A stretch of DNA of 64,000 bases, from the NCBI GenBank assembly GCA_041671505.1, contig JBAZBK010000004.1, positions 124,001 through 188,000 on the forward strand. Direction: 5' to 3'. The first letter of the stretch is position 1. Each line of letters opens with the position of its first letter. The notes beneath the pieces are model-generated. The model had not been told where the DNA came from and ran no database searches. It saw nothing but the letters and a program-made list of their open reading frames with translations. Source of the DNA: JACPDH01 sp041671505 (GTDB taxonomy: Bacteria > Acidobacteriota > Thermoanaerobaculia > Gp7-AA8). Of this stretch, positions 35,666-44,852 are shown piece after piece. The position numbers and the translations under genes were made by a program.

Positions 35666-38271
35666 GAGGCTTCGCCCGCGTCGTCCTTGCGCTCATCGTC
35701 CGCCCGCTTCTCCGCGAAACGCTCCGCGCGGCGCTCACCGTCGCAGGGATCGCCGTCGGCGTCGGCGTTCTCGTCGCGATCCAGCTCTCGAACAACAGCG
35801 CGATTCGCAGTTTCGAAGGATCGGTCGACGCGGTTGCGGGACGCGCGAACTGGCAGATCGTCGCAGAGGCCGCTCCGCTCGACGAGCAGTTGCTGCTGAA
35901 GCTGCAGCCGCTCTGGGACGCAGGCGGCCGCTTCGCCCCGGTGATCGACCTCGAAGGTACGTTCGAGCCGGCGGGCATTCCGATCCGCGTGCTCGGCGTC
36001 GACCTTCTCTCCGACCTGCACTTCCGCGACTACCGGTACGCGCGGATCGCGCGCGACGACGACGGGATGGGACGTTCCGCGGGAGTCAGCGATTCGGCCG
36101 CGTCGTTCTTCGGCCTCTTCGCTCCCGACTCGGTCGTCGTGCCTCAGTCGTTCGCGACCGAGCACCGGCTTGCAATCGGCAGCCCGCTCGACCTGGAGAT
36201 TCTCGGGCGGCGAAGCCGCCTCGTCGTCCGCGGGATTCTCGAACCGACGGGACCGGCCACGGCATTCAACGGGAGCATCGCGATCGTCGACATCGCGACG
36301 GCGCAGCGCGCGTTCGACCTGCGCGGGAGTGTCACACGCGTCGACCTGCTCGTCCCCGACGACGACCCGAAAGCGCTCGCGGCGATCCGGAAGGTGCTTC
36401 CGACGCAGGCGCGGCTCGAGCGCCCGTCGCGCCGGAACGAGCGTGTCGACAAGATGCTCCGCGCATTTCGCGTGAACCTCTTCGCGCTCGCGGCGGTCGC
36501 ACTCCTCGTCGGTGTCTTCCTCGTCTACAACACCGTGCTGATCTCGATCCTGCGCCGGCGCCGCGACATCGGCATCGTCCGCACGCTCGGTGCCTCGCGC
36601 GGGCAGCTGCTTGGTGCCTTCCTCGTCGAAGGGCTCGTTTTCGGCCTTACAGGGTCCGCGCTCGGCCTCGGCCTCGGCGTCGCGCTCGCGCGCGCGATCC
36701 TCGGCGCGATCGGAGCGACGGTCAACGCGCTCTACGTCGCCTCGGCGAGCGCTCCCGACGATGTCGCGCTCACGCCAGGTCTTGCCCTCGTGGCAATGGG
36801 CATTGGAACGCTCGCCTCCCTGGCCGCGTCGCTGCAGCCGGCAATCGAAGCTGCCAACACGCCGCCGCTCGCGCTCGTCCGCCCGGGACTGCACCAGCGC
36901 GTCACCGGCGCCGCGACGAAGAAGCTCGCGATTGCCGCGGTCGCGTGTTTCGTCTGCGCGGGACTCGCGACGCTGCTTCCGCCGGTCAGTGGAATCGCTG
37001 CGGGCGGGTATGCTGCCGTGCTTCTCGTCATCGCCGGAACGTCCCTGCTCTGTCCGTCTCTGCTCAGCGCACTTTCGAACGGCATGCGACCGTTGATGAA
37101 GCGGCTCTTCGGCGTATCGGGCGATCTAGCCGGAGCGTCGCTGCCGGCATCGCTGCGGCGCGTGGCCGTGGCGACGGCGGCGCTCTCGACGGCGATCGGC
37201 ATGATGGTCGCCGTCGCCGTGATGGTCGGCAGCTTCCGCGAGACGGTCGACTCATGGGTCGCGCAGACGGTGAAGTCGGATCTCTGGCTGCGCCCCGCGC
37301 GCGGCCTCTCGAACGCACCGATCTCGGTCTTCCCTCCGGAGATCTCGGGCGTGCTGGACGAGATCGACGCGATCGCCGCCTACGACCGTTTTCGCGGAAG
37401 GGAGATCGTCTGGCGCGACACGAGCATCCTGGTCGGCAGCGGTGACTTTGCCACCGCGCTCGAGCGCTCCGACCTGCCGATGATCCGCCCGCGCTCGCAG
37501 GACCGTGCGCTGCGCGCCGCGATCGAACGCCGCGGCGTGCTCATTTCGGAGACTCTCGCCTACAAGTACGATCTCGATGTCGGCAAGACAATCGAGCTGC
37601 CTGCGGCATCAGGACTGCACGTCTTTCCGATCACGGGCATCTACCGCGACTATTCGAACGACCGCGGCGTCGTGGTGATGGATCGCGCTCTCTGGATCGA
37701 GCTCTTTCACGATGCGTCGATCAACACGGTCGCAGTCTTTCTCCGCGACGGCGTCGATCCGGAGGCCGCACGGCTCGAGATCGAGAAGCGTGTCGGAAGC
37801 AGGTTCCGGGTTTTCACCGTCACGAACAGGGCGATCAGGACCGAAGTACTCAGGATATTCGACCAGACGTTCATGGTGACGTGGGCGCTTCTCGGCGTCG
37901 CGCAGGTCGTCGCCGTGCTCGGAATCGTCAACACGCTCTCGGCGCTCATCATCGAGCGCGGCGCGGAAATCGCGCTGGTTCGCGTCATCGGAGTCTCGCG
38001 CAGGCAGATCACCGCGATGCTGACGCTCGAGTCGGCGATCGTCGGGCTCGCGTCGGGCGCTCTCGGCGTCGCGAGCGGATGGGCGCTCGCCCTCATCCTG
38101 ATCTTCGTGATCAATCGCCAGTCGTTCGGCTGGACGATCGAGTTCGCGCCGCCGCTCGGCGTCGTCGCAGTCTCCGTCGCGATCACGTTCCTCGCAACGA
38201 CGCTGGCAGGGCTGCTGCCGTCGAGGCTCGCGACTCGAGGGAGCCTCGTGCGAGCGTTGAAGAGCGAATGA
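35662..38271 (+). CDS. FtsX-like ABC permease, double-domain
   Basis: An 869-residue permease with an N-terminal helix and a MacB-like periplasmic domain (about 45-260), two FtsX membrane cores (about 265-385 and 740-865) and several central helices, with a second periplasmic region between. This is the AttFG/LolCE-style fusion of two FtsX units in one chain. The GTG start overlaps the ATPase gene (GTGA). The pair likely moves a lipid or lipoprotein-like substrate out of the inner membrane; the substrate is unknown. Confidence 0.9.
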   Translation: MRGFARVVLALIVRPLLRETLRAALTVAGIAVGVGVLVAIQLSNNSAIRSFEGSVDAVAGRANWQIVAEAAPLDEQLLLKLQPLWDAGGRFAPVIDLEGTFEPAGIPIRVLGVDLLSDLHFRDYRYARIARDDDGMGRSAGVSDSAASFFGLFAPDSVVVPQSFATEHRLAIGSPLDLEILGRRSRLVVRGILEPTGPATAFNGSIAIVDIATAQRAFDLRGSVTRVDLLVPDDDPKALAAIRKVLPTQARLERPSRRNERVDKMLRAFRVNLFALAAVALLVGVFLVYNTVLISILRRRRDIGIVRTLGASRGQLLGAFLVEGLVFGLTGSALGLGLGVALARAILGAIGATVNALYVASASAPDDVALTPGLALVAMGIGTLASLAASLQPAIEAANTPPLALVRPGLHQRVTGAATKKLAIAAVACFVCAGLATLLPPVSGIAAGGYAAVLLVIAGTSLLCPSLLSALSNGMRPLMKRLFGVSGDLAGASLPASLRRVAVATAALSTAIGMMVAVAVMVGSFRETVDSWVAQTVKSDLWLRPARGLSNAPISVFPPEISGVLDEIDAIAAYDRFRGREIVWRDTSILVGSGDFATALERSDLPMIRPRSQDRALRAAIERRGVLISETLAYKYDLDVGKTIELPAASGLHVFPITGIYRDYSNDRGVVVMDRALWIELFHDASINTVAVFLRDGVDPEAARLEIEKRVGSRFRVFTVTNRAIRTEVLRIFDQTFMVTWALLGVAQVVAVLGIVNTLSALIIERGAEIALVRVIGVSRRQITAMLTLESAIVGLASGALGVASGWALALILIFVINRQSFGWTIEFAPPLGVVAVSVAITFLATTLAGLLPSRLATRGSLVRALKSE

Positions 38272-38291
38272 GCGGGCGCGTTCCGCCGCCG

Positions 38292-38297
38292 TATAAT
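38292..38297 (+). promoter_or_regulatory. TATAAT -10 element before the hybrid histidine kinase
   Basis: A perfect TATAAT lies 18 bases before the ATG at 38316. No matching -35 is found at 16-18 bases upstream (the best, TTGAAG, is 29 bases away). It may serve a promoter with a weak -35. Confidence 0.4.
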
Positions 38298-38315
38298 CGA
38301 CCCTCTCGAGTGGAC

Positions 38316-40511
38316 ATGAAGGCCGATACCCGGAACGCCGCATCAGCCGCTTCGTCGGAAGGGGTGGGTGGACTCCGCTTCCACGTCGCCGTGCAGCGAA
38401 GCCGCGCGATCATCTACGCGGCCACCTACCCCATCGGCCTCGGCGCGATCCTCACAGGCGTCATGCAGGCGAGCATCTGGAGCGGCAGCGCACTGATTGC
38501 CTGCGGCGTGGCGTCCGCGATCCTCTTCGAGCTCCTCTACCGGTCGGGCCGCGGAACGATCTTCGGAATCGAGCTCAGCATCGTCGGGCTCTTCATCGAC
38601 ACGGCGCTCGTGTCGTGGGGCGTGTATATCTCCGGCGGCTGGGCCAGCCCCTGGTATCTCTTCTTCCTCGCCAACGCCGCCGGGGCGGCGTTCGTGGGGG
38701 GACGGAACGCCGTTCTGATGACGGCGACGGCGAACGCCGTCGGCTACCTGACGGCCGTGATCCTCAGCGGCTCGGCGCGCCCGTTCGACAAGGGCTTCGT
38801 GACCGCCCTGTTCTATGTCGGCTTTCTCTACTTCGCGTCGTTCTTCTTCCTCCGCGGCGTCGCCAACCTGCGCGACAAGCGGATGCAGATCCGCCAGCTG
38901 CGCGACGAGGACCGCAGGCGCGTGGAGGAGCTGACGCGCCTAACCGAAGAGCTCGGCGTCAAGTCGCGCGAGCTGAGCGAAGCGAACCGGAAGATCCGGG
39001 AAGCCGACCGTCTCAAGAGCCAGTTCCTCGCCAACATGAGCCACGAGCTCCGCACCCCGATGAACGCGATCATCGGCTTCTCCGAGATTCTCGTCGAGCG
39101 CCTGTCCGGGCGCGTCGAGCCGAAGTACGAGAACTTCATGCAGCACATCCTCGCGTCGGGACAGCACCTGCTCGGAATCATCAATGACGTGCTCGACCTG
39201 TCGAAGGTCGAAGCGGGACGGATGGAGGTCTTTCCGGAGCAGTTTGCGCTGCAGGGAGCGGCCGAGGGCGTCTGCAGCGTGATGCGGGCGCAGGCGGCAA
39301 AGAGCGAGATCGACATCGTGCTCGACGTCGCCGAAGGGCTGCCGGCGATCGAGACTGATCTCGCCAAGTTCAAGCAGATTCTCTACAACCTCGTCTCGAA
39401 CGCCGTGAAGTTCTCGCCGTCGAAGTCGAAGGTCACCGTCCGGGTCCGGCTCGACGTGGCGCCAGGCGCGGAGCAGGGCGACTACGTCAGCGTCGCGGTC
39501 ATCGATCAGGGAATCGGAATCGCGCCGGAAAACCAGGAGGCGGTCTTCCAGGAGTTTCATCAACTCGATTCCGGATCGCGCAAGGAATTCGCGGGTACGG
39601 GGCTCGGGCTGGCGCTGGTGAAGCGATTTTGCGAGCTGCTCGGAGGAGCGATCTCGGTCGAGAGCGAGACCGGGCGCGGCTCGACGTTTACCTTCACGCT
39701 TCCGCTTCGGTACCGCGGGCCCGAGCCGGTGGACGAGCACCCGGCCGATGCGCCTTACGTTCCGAGCGATGCGCCGGGCGACCGCGTGCTCGTGATCGAG
39801 GACGACTCGGTCGCCTTTGCGTCGCTGGCGCGACACCTGGAGTCGGCCGGTTACGTCCCCGTGCGTGCACGCCACGGCGACGAGGCGCTCAAGCTGTCGA
39901 AGCTCGTCCGGCCTGTCGCGATCACGCTGGATCTCGTCCTTCCCGGCGTCGACGGCTGGGAAGTTCTCAAGCGGCTGAAGGCCGATGAGGCAACGCGCGA
40001 GATCCCGGTGGTCGTGATCTCGATGATCGACAACCGCGAGCTCGGGTTTGCGCTCGGAGCGCACGACTACTTCGTCAAGCCGGTCGATCGCCGCAGGCTG
40101 GTCGACCGGATACGTCAGGTTACGAGCCCCGTGAAAAAGCGGGGAAGGACGCGACTGCTCGTCATCGACGACGACAGCGCCTTCCGCGCGATGCTCGACG
40201 AGGAACTTCGGGAGCTCGGCTACGACATCCGATGGGCATCGTCCGGCGAGGAGGGTCTCGAAGCGGCCCGCGCCGACGTTCCCGACGTCGTCGTGCTCGA
40301 TCTCGTGATGCCGGGGATGTCGGGATTCGAAGTGGCCGAGCGGCTCAAGCAGGACTCGGCGACGGAGAACATCCCGATTCTCGTGATGACCTCGAAGGAT
40401 CTTTCGAGCAGCGATCGGTCGGTGCTCCAGTCGAAGATCGCGGCGCTCGTTCCGAAGGGGCGCTCGTCGGGAAGCCGGCTGATCACCGCGATCCAGCAGC
40501 TCGGTCGCTGA
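38316..40511 (+). CDS. Hybrid histidine kinase with two C-terminal receiver domains
   Basis: A 731-residue membrane sensor kinase. About five or six helices (30-180) with little periplasmic loop form the sensor, then a coiled coil (185-235), HisKA with H243 (NMSHELRTPMN), and HATPase_c (about 345-465; SNAVKF, DQGIGI, GTGLGLA). Two receiver domains follow: REC1 (about 490-600, phosphoacceptor D539) and REC2 (about 612-728, D662, with T692 and K714 in place). No Hpt or output domain is present. The frame is open 5' but ATG 38316 is preceded by TATAAT. Its last 29 bases overlap the 3' end of the convergent lipocalin gene. Confidence 0.93.
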   Translation: MKADTRNAASAASSEGVGGLRFHVAVQRSRAIIYAATYPIGLGAILTGVMQASIWSGSALIACGVASAILFELLYRSGRGTIFGIELSIVGLFIDTALVSWGVYISGGWASPWYLFFLANAAGAAFVGGRNAVLMTATANAVGYLTAVILSGSARPFDKGFVTALFYVGFLYFASFFFLRGVANLRDKRMQIRQLRDEDRRRVEELTRLTEELGVKSRELSEANRKIREADRLKSQFLANMSHELRTPMNAIIGFSEILVERLSGRVEPKYENFMQHILASGQHLLGIINDVLDLSKVEAGRMEVFPEQFALQGAAEGVCSVMRAQAAKSEIDIVLDVAEGLPAIETDLAKFKQILYNLVSNAVKFSPSKSKVTVRVRLDVAPGAEQGDYVSVAVIDQGIGIAPENQEAVFQEFHQLDSGSRKEFAGTGLGLALVKRFCELLGGAISVESETGRGSTFTFTLPLRYRGPEPVDEHPADAPYVPSDAPGDRVLVIEDDSVAFASLARHLESAGYVPVRARHGDEALKLSKLVRPVAITLDLVLPGVDGWEVLKRLKADEATREIPVVVISMIDNRELGFALGAHDYFVKPVDRRRLVDRIRQVTSPVKKRGRTRLLVIDDDSAFRAMLDEELRELGYDIRWASSGEEGLEAARADVPDVVVLDLVMPGMSGFEVAERLKQDSATENIPILVMTSKDLSSSDRSVLQSKIAALVPKGRSSGSRLITAIQQLGR

Positions 40512-41613
40512 TCGGCTTGTCGTATCCGGTCATCTCGACGTATCCCTCGCCGCGAACGAGAGTCCCGCCCGACCTTCCCGTCGCATCGACCGACCCTTCC
40601 CAGTAGGTCACCTGCGTCGACTTCGTGGTGACGAGCTCCTGATCCTTCATCAGCTCGCGCACGTCGAGCTCGATGTCGAACTTCGGGACGCGGACGCGCC
40701 ATCCCATCGGATAGGTCGCGCCGCTTTTCGCGCTCTTCCAGCGTCCGCGTGGCGCGACGGAAAAATCGCCGCGCTCCAGGTGGATGACGCGGCCATCGGC
40801 CAGGACGATCGATCCCGACGAGGTCACGTCGGCTGTTCCGTCGCTCCTCCGAATGACATAGAGCATCAACTCGGTGTCGTTGTCGAACTGGAACGAGAAC
40901 CAGTCCCAGCCCGACTGGTGCTCGCGGAGCATCGCGCTCCCGAATTCGTGATCCATCCACGCCTGGCCACGCACGGTCTCGCGGCGCCCTCCCGCGTCGA
41001 CTGTCCCTTCGGCCGAAAGGCGCGTTATCGAATAGTAGTGCGACGCGTTTCCCTCTCCCGCCGCCTTCACACTGATTCCGTCGCGGCCGTGAATCGCGGG
41101 AGGCTTCTCGAGGCGGAGACGGAGATCGATCGCGTCGGCTCCTTCCCGTGCGAGGAGCCGCCACGATCCGTCAGCGGCCGCGGTCGCGGACCACCCCTCG
41201 TTGAAGACGTGAAGAAATCCCGCCTTCGCGCCGGCGAGGAACGGTGTGGATCGGTTCAGCTTCTCGTAGTAGCGGAACCGGCGTCCCCCGACATCAGTGA
41301 TCGCGAAATGCGCGAGAGAAACGTTGCGGAGATCCCATGCGGTTGCCTCGCCGGCAGCCTGCGGGCCCGCCGCGCCGACGCGGAAGAAGGTCACCTCGAA
41401 GCCGTAGCGCCGGCCCGCCGCCGAGCGGAGGTGCCCCGTGAAGTACCACCACTCGGTGCGGAACTCATCGTGGGTCCCGTGGTCGCGCGGGAACTCGAAG
41501 ACCCACCCTGGAACCGCGAGGCGGTAGCCGTCGGGCGTAGTCGGCTGCGCGGCAGCGGACGAGGCTGTGAGGCTCGCCACGATCGCAGCCAGCAGAACGA
41601 TTCGCGCTCGCAT
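40483..41613 (-). CDS. AttH/CrtC-type lipocalin-like exported protein
   Basis: A 376-residue protein with a signal peptide (1 to about 22) and the double lipocalin-like fold of AttH / carotenoid 1,2-hydratase (CrtC). Diagnostic segments are EWWYFTGHL (about 54-62) and AWMDHEFGS (about 218-226). In CrtC these residues hydrate carotenoids; AttH-type proteins are usually exported partners of an ABC/FtsX exporter. The nearby ATPase-permease pair and the lack of carotenoid genes favour the AttH role. It is convergent with the histidine kinase, overlapping it by 29 bases. Confidence 0.88.
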   Translation of the reverse strand: MRARIVLLAAIVASLTASSAAAQPTTPDGYRLAVPGWVFEFPRDHGTHDEFRTEWWYFTGHLRSAAGRRYGFEVTFFRVGAAGPQAAGEATAWDLRNVSLAHFAITDVGGRRFRYYEKLNRSTPFLAGAKAGFLHVFNEGWSATAAADGSWRLLAREGADAIDLRLRLEKPPAIHGRDGISVKAAGEGNASHYYSITRLSAEGTVDAGGRRETVRGQAWMDHEFGSAMLREHQSGWDWFSFQFDNDTELMLYVIRRSDGTADVTSSGSIVLADGRVIHLERGDFSVAPRGRWKSAKSGATYPMGWRVRVPKFDIELDVRELMKDQELVTTKSTQVTYWEGSVDATGRSGGTLVRGEGYVEMTGYDKPISDRAAGSR

Positions 41614-41656
41614 CGGGTTCGCTCCCCACGGCGCCGGGGGGCCCGGGCGCTCGTAC

Positions 41657-41662
41657 TATAAT
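41657..41662 (+). promoter_or_regulatory. TATAAT -10 element before the TPR-cNMP gene
   Basis: A perfect TATAAT ends 10 bases before the ATG at 41673, which would make the mRNA almost leaderless; the ATG has no Shine-Dalgarno sequence upstream. No -35 match was found in the GC-rich sequence before it. Confidence 0.4.
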
Positions 41663-41672
41663 AGCGACTCCG

Positions 41673-43475
41673 ATGGAGGATCGTCCGGTCAGCTCGCGCG
41701 CCCGCTTTGCCGACTTCAAGACGGAAGCGTCGACACCCGTCGACGTAGGCCAGCTCGCCTCGCTCGCGCAGCGCTACAGCGACCAGGGTATGTACGACGA
41801 GGCGATCCACCTCTTCGAGATGGCGTCGAAGCTCACCCCCGGCTCCATCACGATCAAGGTGAACCTGGCGCGAGCCTGCGACCTCAAGGCGGCCGCCGAA
41901 GCGTCCGCGCGCGAAGGAGCACGGCGCGACGTCGTGGCGGAGCGCTCCCGCGACGAGGCCGACGCATCGCAGTACTCAGGGCTCGCGCAGTACTACATCG
42001 CCAAGGACCAGACCGCAAAGGCGATCGAGCTGCTCGAGATCGCGAAGCTCAAGACGCCTAACAACTACCGCCCCTCGGAGATCCTCGCGCGCCTCTACTT
42101 CTCACAGGCGGAGTGGGACCTCGCCGCGGAGGAGATCCACACGGCACGGCGCCTCAATCCGTTCGGGCGCGAGCTCGCGGAGCTCAGCGGCCGGATCGAG
42201 TTCGAGCTCAAGAACTTTCAGGGCTCCCTCGACGATTTCGTCGACGCCTTTCTCCTCTCGACCGACCAGAAGGGAGAGGAGAGCGAACCGATCCGGAGGA
42301 TGATCAACACGCTCAAGAAAATCCTCGGTCTCGACACCAGGAGCCTCAACGCGGTGATCAAGGGGCGCGTCGAGAACCTCCAGCTCGCCACCGAGCGCCT
42401 CGAGTTGAAGAAGGAGAACCTCTTCCGCCTCGAGAGCAAGAAAGAGATCAAGCGGATCAACGAGCGGATCACCCGCGACGCGGAGAAGCGCGAAAACCTG
42501 ATTCACCTCTCGTCGGAGCTGCGCCGCCTCGGAGTGCTGCAGCACATGAAGGACGAGCAGATCTTCCGGCTGTCGAAGTTCGTGCGGGTCGAGAAGCTCC
42601 CGCAGGGAGAGCCGCTCTTCCACGAAAACGACCGCTCGATGGACTTCTACGTCGTCCGCGACGGAGCCATCGAGATCCGCAAGGACACGCCATTCGGCCC
42701 GCAGATCCTGGGAACCATCCGGGCGGACCAGATCGTCGGCGAGATGAATTTCATCGACAGGAGCGTCCGCTCGTCGGACGCAATCGCGATCGAGCCGACC
42801 GGTTGCTACACCTTCTCCTTCAGCGCGATCGACCAGGCGATGGAGAGCGACAAGGAGCTCGCCGTCGTCCTCCACTGGGCCTTCTGGCGTTCGCTGACCG
42901 AGAAGGTCCGCGACGCCAACGACCAGCTGAAGAGCTTCTTCCAGGAGGAGGCGAAGAAGGGATCGGGGCGCAAGAAGGCGGAAGCCGTGCGCGAGAGCGA
43001 GAAGGTCGAGGTCAAGTCGGAGGAGAAGGTCGACCTCTTCCGCGAGCGAGGGCTGTCGGCGGCCGAAATGAAGCTCCTCGCGACCTTCTCGGCCGAGGAG
43101 CGCTTCCGTGGAGGGTCGACGATCTTCCGCGAGGGCGACAGCGGCGACAAGCTCTACATCGTGCTCAACGGGCGCGTCAGGATCTCGAAGTTCATCCCGG
43201 GAGTCGGAGAAGAGGCGCTGGCGGTTCTCGATCGCGGCGACTTCTTCGGGGAGATGGCGCTGATCGACGATCACCCGCGATCGGCGGATGCGAAGGCTCA
43301 CGAGACCGACGCCACCGTTCTCTCGATCGATCGCGCGACGCTCAACGAGATCCTCTCGATGGATCCGCACGCGTCGCTGCAGTTCCTCAACCTGCTCTGC
43401 AGAATGATCAGCCGCCGCCTGCGCGAGATCAACGACAAGATCGTGCAGTGGAAGTACATGTCCGGCGGGTTCTGA
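41673..43475 (+). CDS. TPR protein with two cyclic-nucleotide-binding domains
   Basis: A 600-residue cytoplasmic protein. The N-terminal ~190 residues are TPR-like (YSDQGMYDEAIHLFEMASKL, YYIAKDQTAKAIELL, LYFSQAEWDLAAEEI). A coiled coil (about 215-290) follows, then two cNMP-binding domains (about 290-420 and 455-585). Phosphate-binding cassettes are GEMNFIDRSVRSSD in the first and FGEMALIDDHPRSAD in the second; both keep the Glu and Arg expected for ligand contact. There is no HTH, so it is not a Crp-type activator. It probably acts as a protein-protein scaffold responding to cNMP (inference). Confidence 0.9.
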   Translation: MEDRPVSSRARFADFKTEASTPVDVGQLASLAQRYSDQGMYDEAIHLFEMASKLTPGSITIKVNLARACDLKAAAEASAREGARRDVVAERSRDEADASQYSGLAQYYIAKDQTAKAIELLEIAKLKTPNNYRPSEILARLYFSQAEWDLAAEEIHTARRLNPFGRELAELSGRIEFELKNFQGSLDDFVDAFLLSTDQKGEESEPIRRMINTLKKILGLDTRSLNAVIKGRVENLQLATERLELKKENLFRLESKKEIKRINERITRDAEKRENLIHLSSELRRLGVLQHMKDEQIFRLSKFVRVEKLPQGEPLFHENDRSMDFYVVRDGAIEIRKDTPFGPQILGTIRADQIVGEMNFIDRSVRSSDAIAIEPTGCYTFSFSAIDQAMESDKELAVVLHWAFWRSLTEKVRDANDQLKSFFQEEAKKGSGRKKAEAVRESEKVEVKSEEKVDLFRERGLSAAEMKLLATFSAEERFRGGSTIFREGDSGDKLYIVLNGRVRISKFIPGVGEEALAVLDRGDFFGEMALIDDHPRSADAKAHETDATVLSIDRATLNEILSMDPHASLQFLNLLCRMISRRLREINDKIVQWKYMSGGF

Positions 43476-43487
43476 CGCGGCGGCCGC

Positions 43488-44807
43488 CTAACCCATCACA
43501 TCGTCGACGAGCTGCCCGAGGGTCCGATCGCCTGAAGCCGCGGCGAGCCCTTCGTCCAGCGCCGCGAGATGCGCGGCCACCGCGCGGTCGCCCGCTCCGG
43601 CAGCGCGGGGAAGCGAGAGGGGCACGCGGCGGCGCCCGCCTTCCTCCAGCACTTCGACGAGCTCGCGCAGCTTGACGGAGCCGGGATCGCACGCCGGAAG
43701 CCATCCTTCGTCATCGGCTCCGGCGCGCGCGACGAACCCGCTTCGCTCCAGGCGCTCGAGCAGCGCGCTGACCTGTTCCCGCGGCGCCGCCACGCGGCTC
43801 GACAGCGTCTCCACCCGCGGAGCCGGTTCGCGCCGCCTGTGTGCGAGACAGATCTCCACGAGTGCAAGAAGCCCGAAGTAGAGGTCGAACGGCGGCGTCT
43901 CCGCCGAGCCGTACGCCTCCGCGCGCACGATCTCCTCCAGGTTCTGGTGAACGTAGCTGACCTCGACTCCGAGCAGGATCACGAGCCACATTGCCTCGAG
44001 CGCGAACAGGAAGACGACGATCAGGCCGATCGTGCCGTAGATCAGGTCGAACGATCCGCGATAGAGCCATGCGACGTACATCGCGAGCAGCGAGCGGACG
44101 AGCTCGAGCGCGACGGTCGTCACTCCCGCGCCGATCGCCGCCGACCGGACCCGAACCTTCGTCGCCGGCACGAGCCAGAAGAGCATCGTGAACGCGAGGA
44201 AGAAGACGACGATCGGCATCGCCCATTCGACGAATGGATGCTGGAAGAACGGCCCGGCCCGCGAGCTCCGTTCGAACTGCGACGTCGCCGTGAACGACAG
44301 GCCGATCAGCAGCGGCCCCCAGAAGAAGAGCATCGTGAATGCGCGAAGCTTCTGCCTTACCGTCCGCGCCTTCTCGATCCTCCAGCTCATGTTGACGATC
44401 GTCTCGACCGTGCCGAAGAGCTTGAAGGCGATGAGAATGAAGATGACCATGCCTATGGTCGGGAGCGCCGTCGCGTTTTCCGTCGCACGAACCAGCTGCG
44501 CCGTGATCTGCGCCGACTGGTAGGGAACCACCACGTTGAGCAGGGTGTCGAGGTGCGTCCGCAAATCGGGAAACTCGCGCGCGAAGAAGACGCGCCCGAC
44601 ACCCCATAGCGCGACGGTCAGCGGAATCAACGAGAGGAGCGATGTGTACGCGAGCGCCGCAGCCCGCCCGTCCGCACCGGTCCGGAGAAAGCCGCGCACG
44701 ACTTCACGCGCGAAGAGCAGCGCGACCCTGGCGCCGCCCGGCGAAAGCGGCGAAACGTCCGGTCCGCTCACCGGGGTGGATCGCACCGGGATCTCGGTTT
44801 CGGTCAT
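43488..44807 (-). CDS. YihY/BrkB-family membrane protein with C-terminal winged helix
   Basis: A 439-residue protein of the YihY/BrkB family (once called RNase BN in error). Six membrane segments span about 40-305; AALAYTSLLSLIPLTVA, GTVETIVNMSWRI and FDLIYGTIGLIVVFLFALEAMW are typical. The last ~140 residues include a winged-helix-like segment (TLSSRVAAPREQVSALLERLERSG). The start chosen is ATG 44807; an ATG 15 codons upstream (44852) would overlap the divergent gene's start region. Molecular function of the family is not settled. Confidence 0.88.
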   Translation of the reverse strand: MTETEIPVRSTPVSGPDVSPLSPGGARVALLFAREVVRGFLRTGADGRAAALAYTSLLSLIPLTVALWGVGRVFFAREFPDLRTHLDTLLNVVVPYQSAQITAQLVRATENATALPTIGMVIFILIAFKLFGTVETIVNMSWRIEKARTVRQKLRAFTMLFFWGPLLIGLSFTATSQFERSSRAGPFFQHPFVEWAMPIVVFFLAFTMLFWLVPATKVRVRSAAIGAGVTTVALELVRSLLAMYVAWLYRGSFDLIYGTIGLIVVFLFALEAMWLVILLGVEVSYVHQNLEEIVRAEAYGSAETPPFDLYFGLLALVEICLAHRRREPAPRVETLSSRVAAPREQVSALLERLERSGFVARAGADDEGWLPACDPGSVKLRELVEVLEEGGRRRVPLSLPRAAGAGDRAVAAHLAALDEGLAAASGDRTLGQLVDDVMG

Positions 44808-44852
44808 CGCGGGGAGATCGCCTCCGCCAACTCCGTGCATAATCTGGAACAC

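Noticed and set aside
38257..38297. TTGAAG plus TATAAT as a full promoter
   Set aside because: The spacing is 29 bases, far from 16-18; only the -10 was kept.
40483..41613. Carotenoid 1,2-hydratase role for the lipocalin-like protein
   Set aside because: No carotenoid pathway gene is in the window; an ABC/FtsX pair nearby makes an AttH-type role more likely, though CrtC is not excluded.
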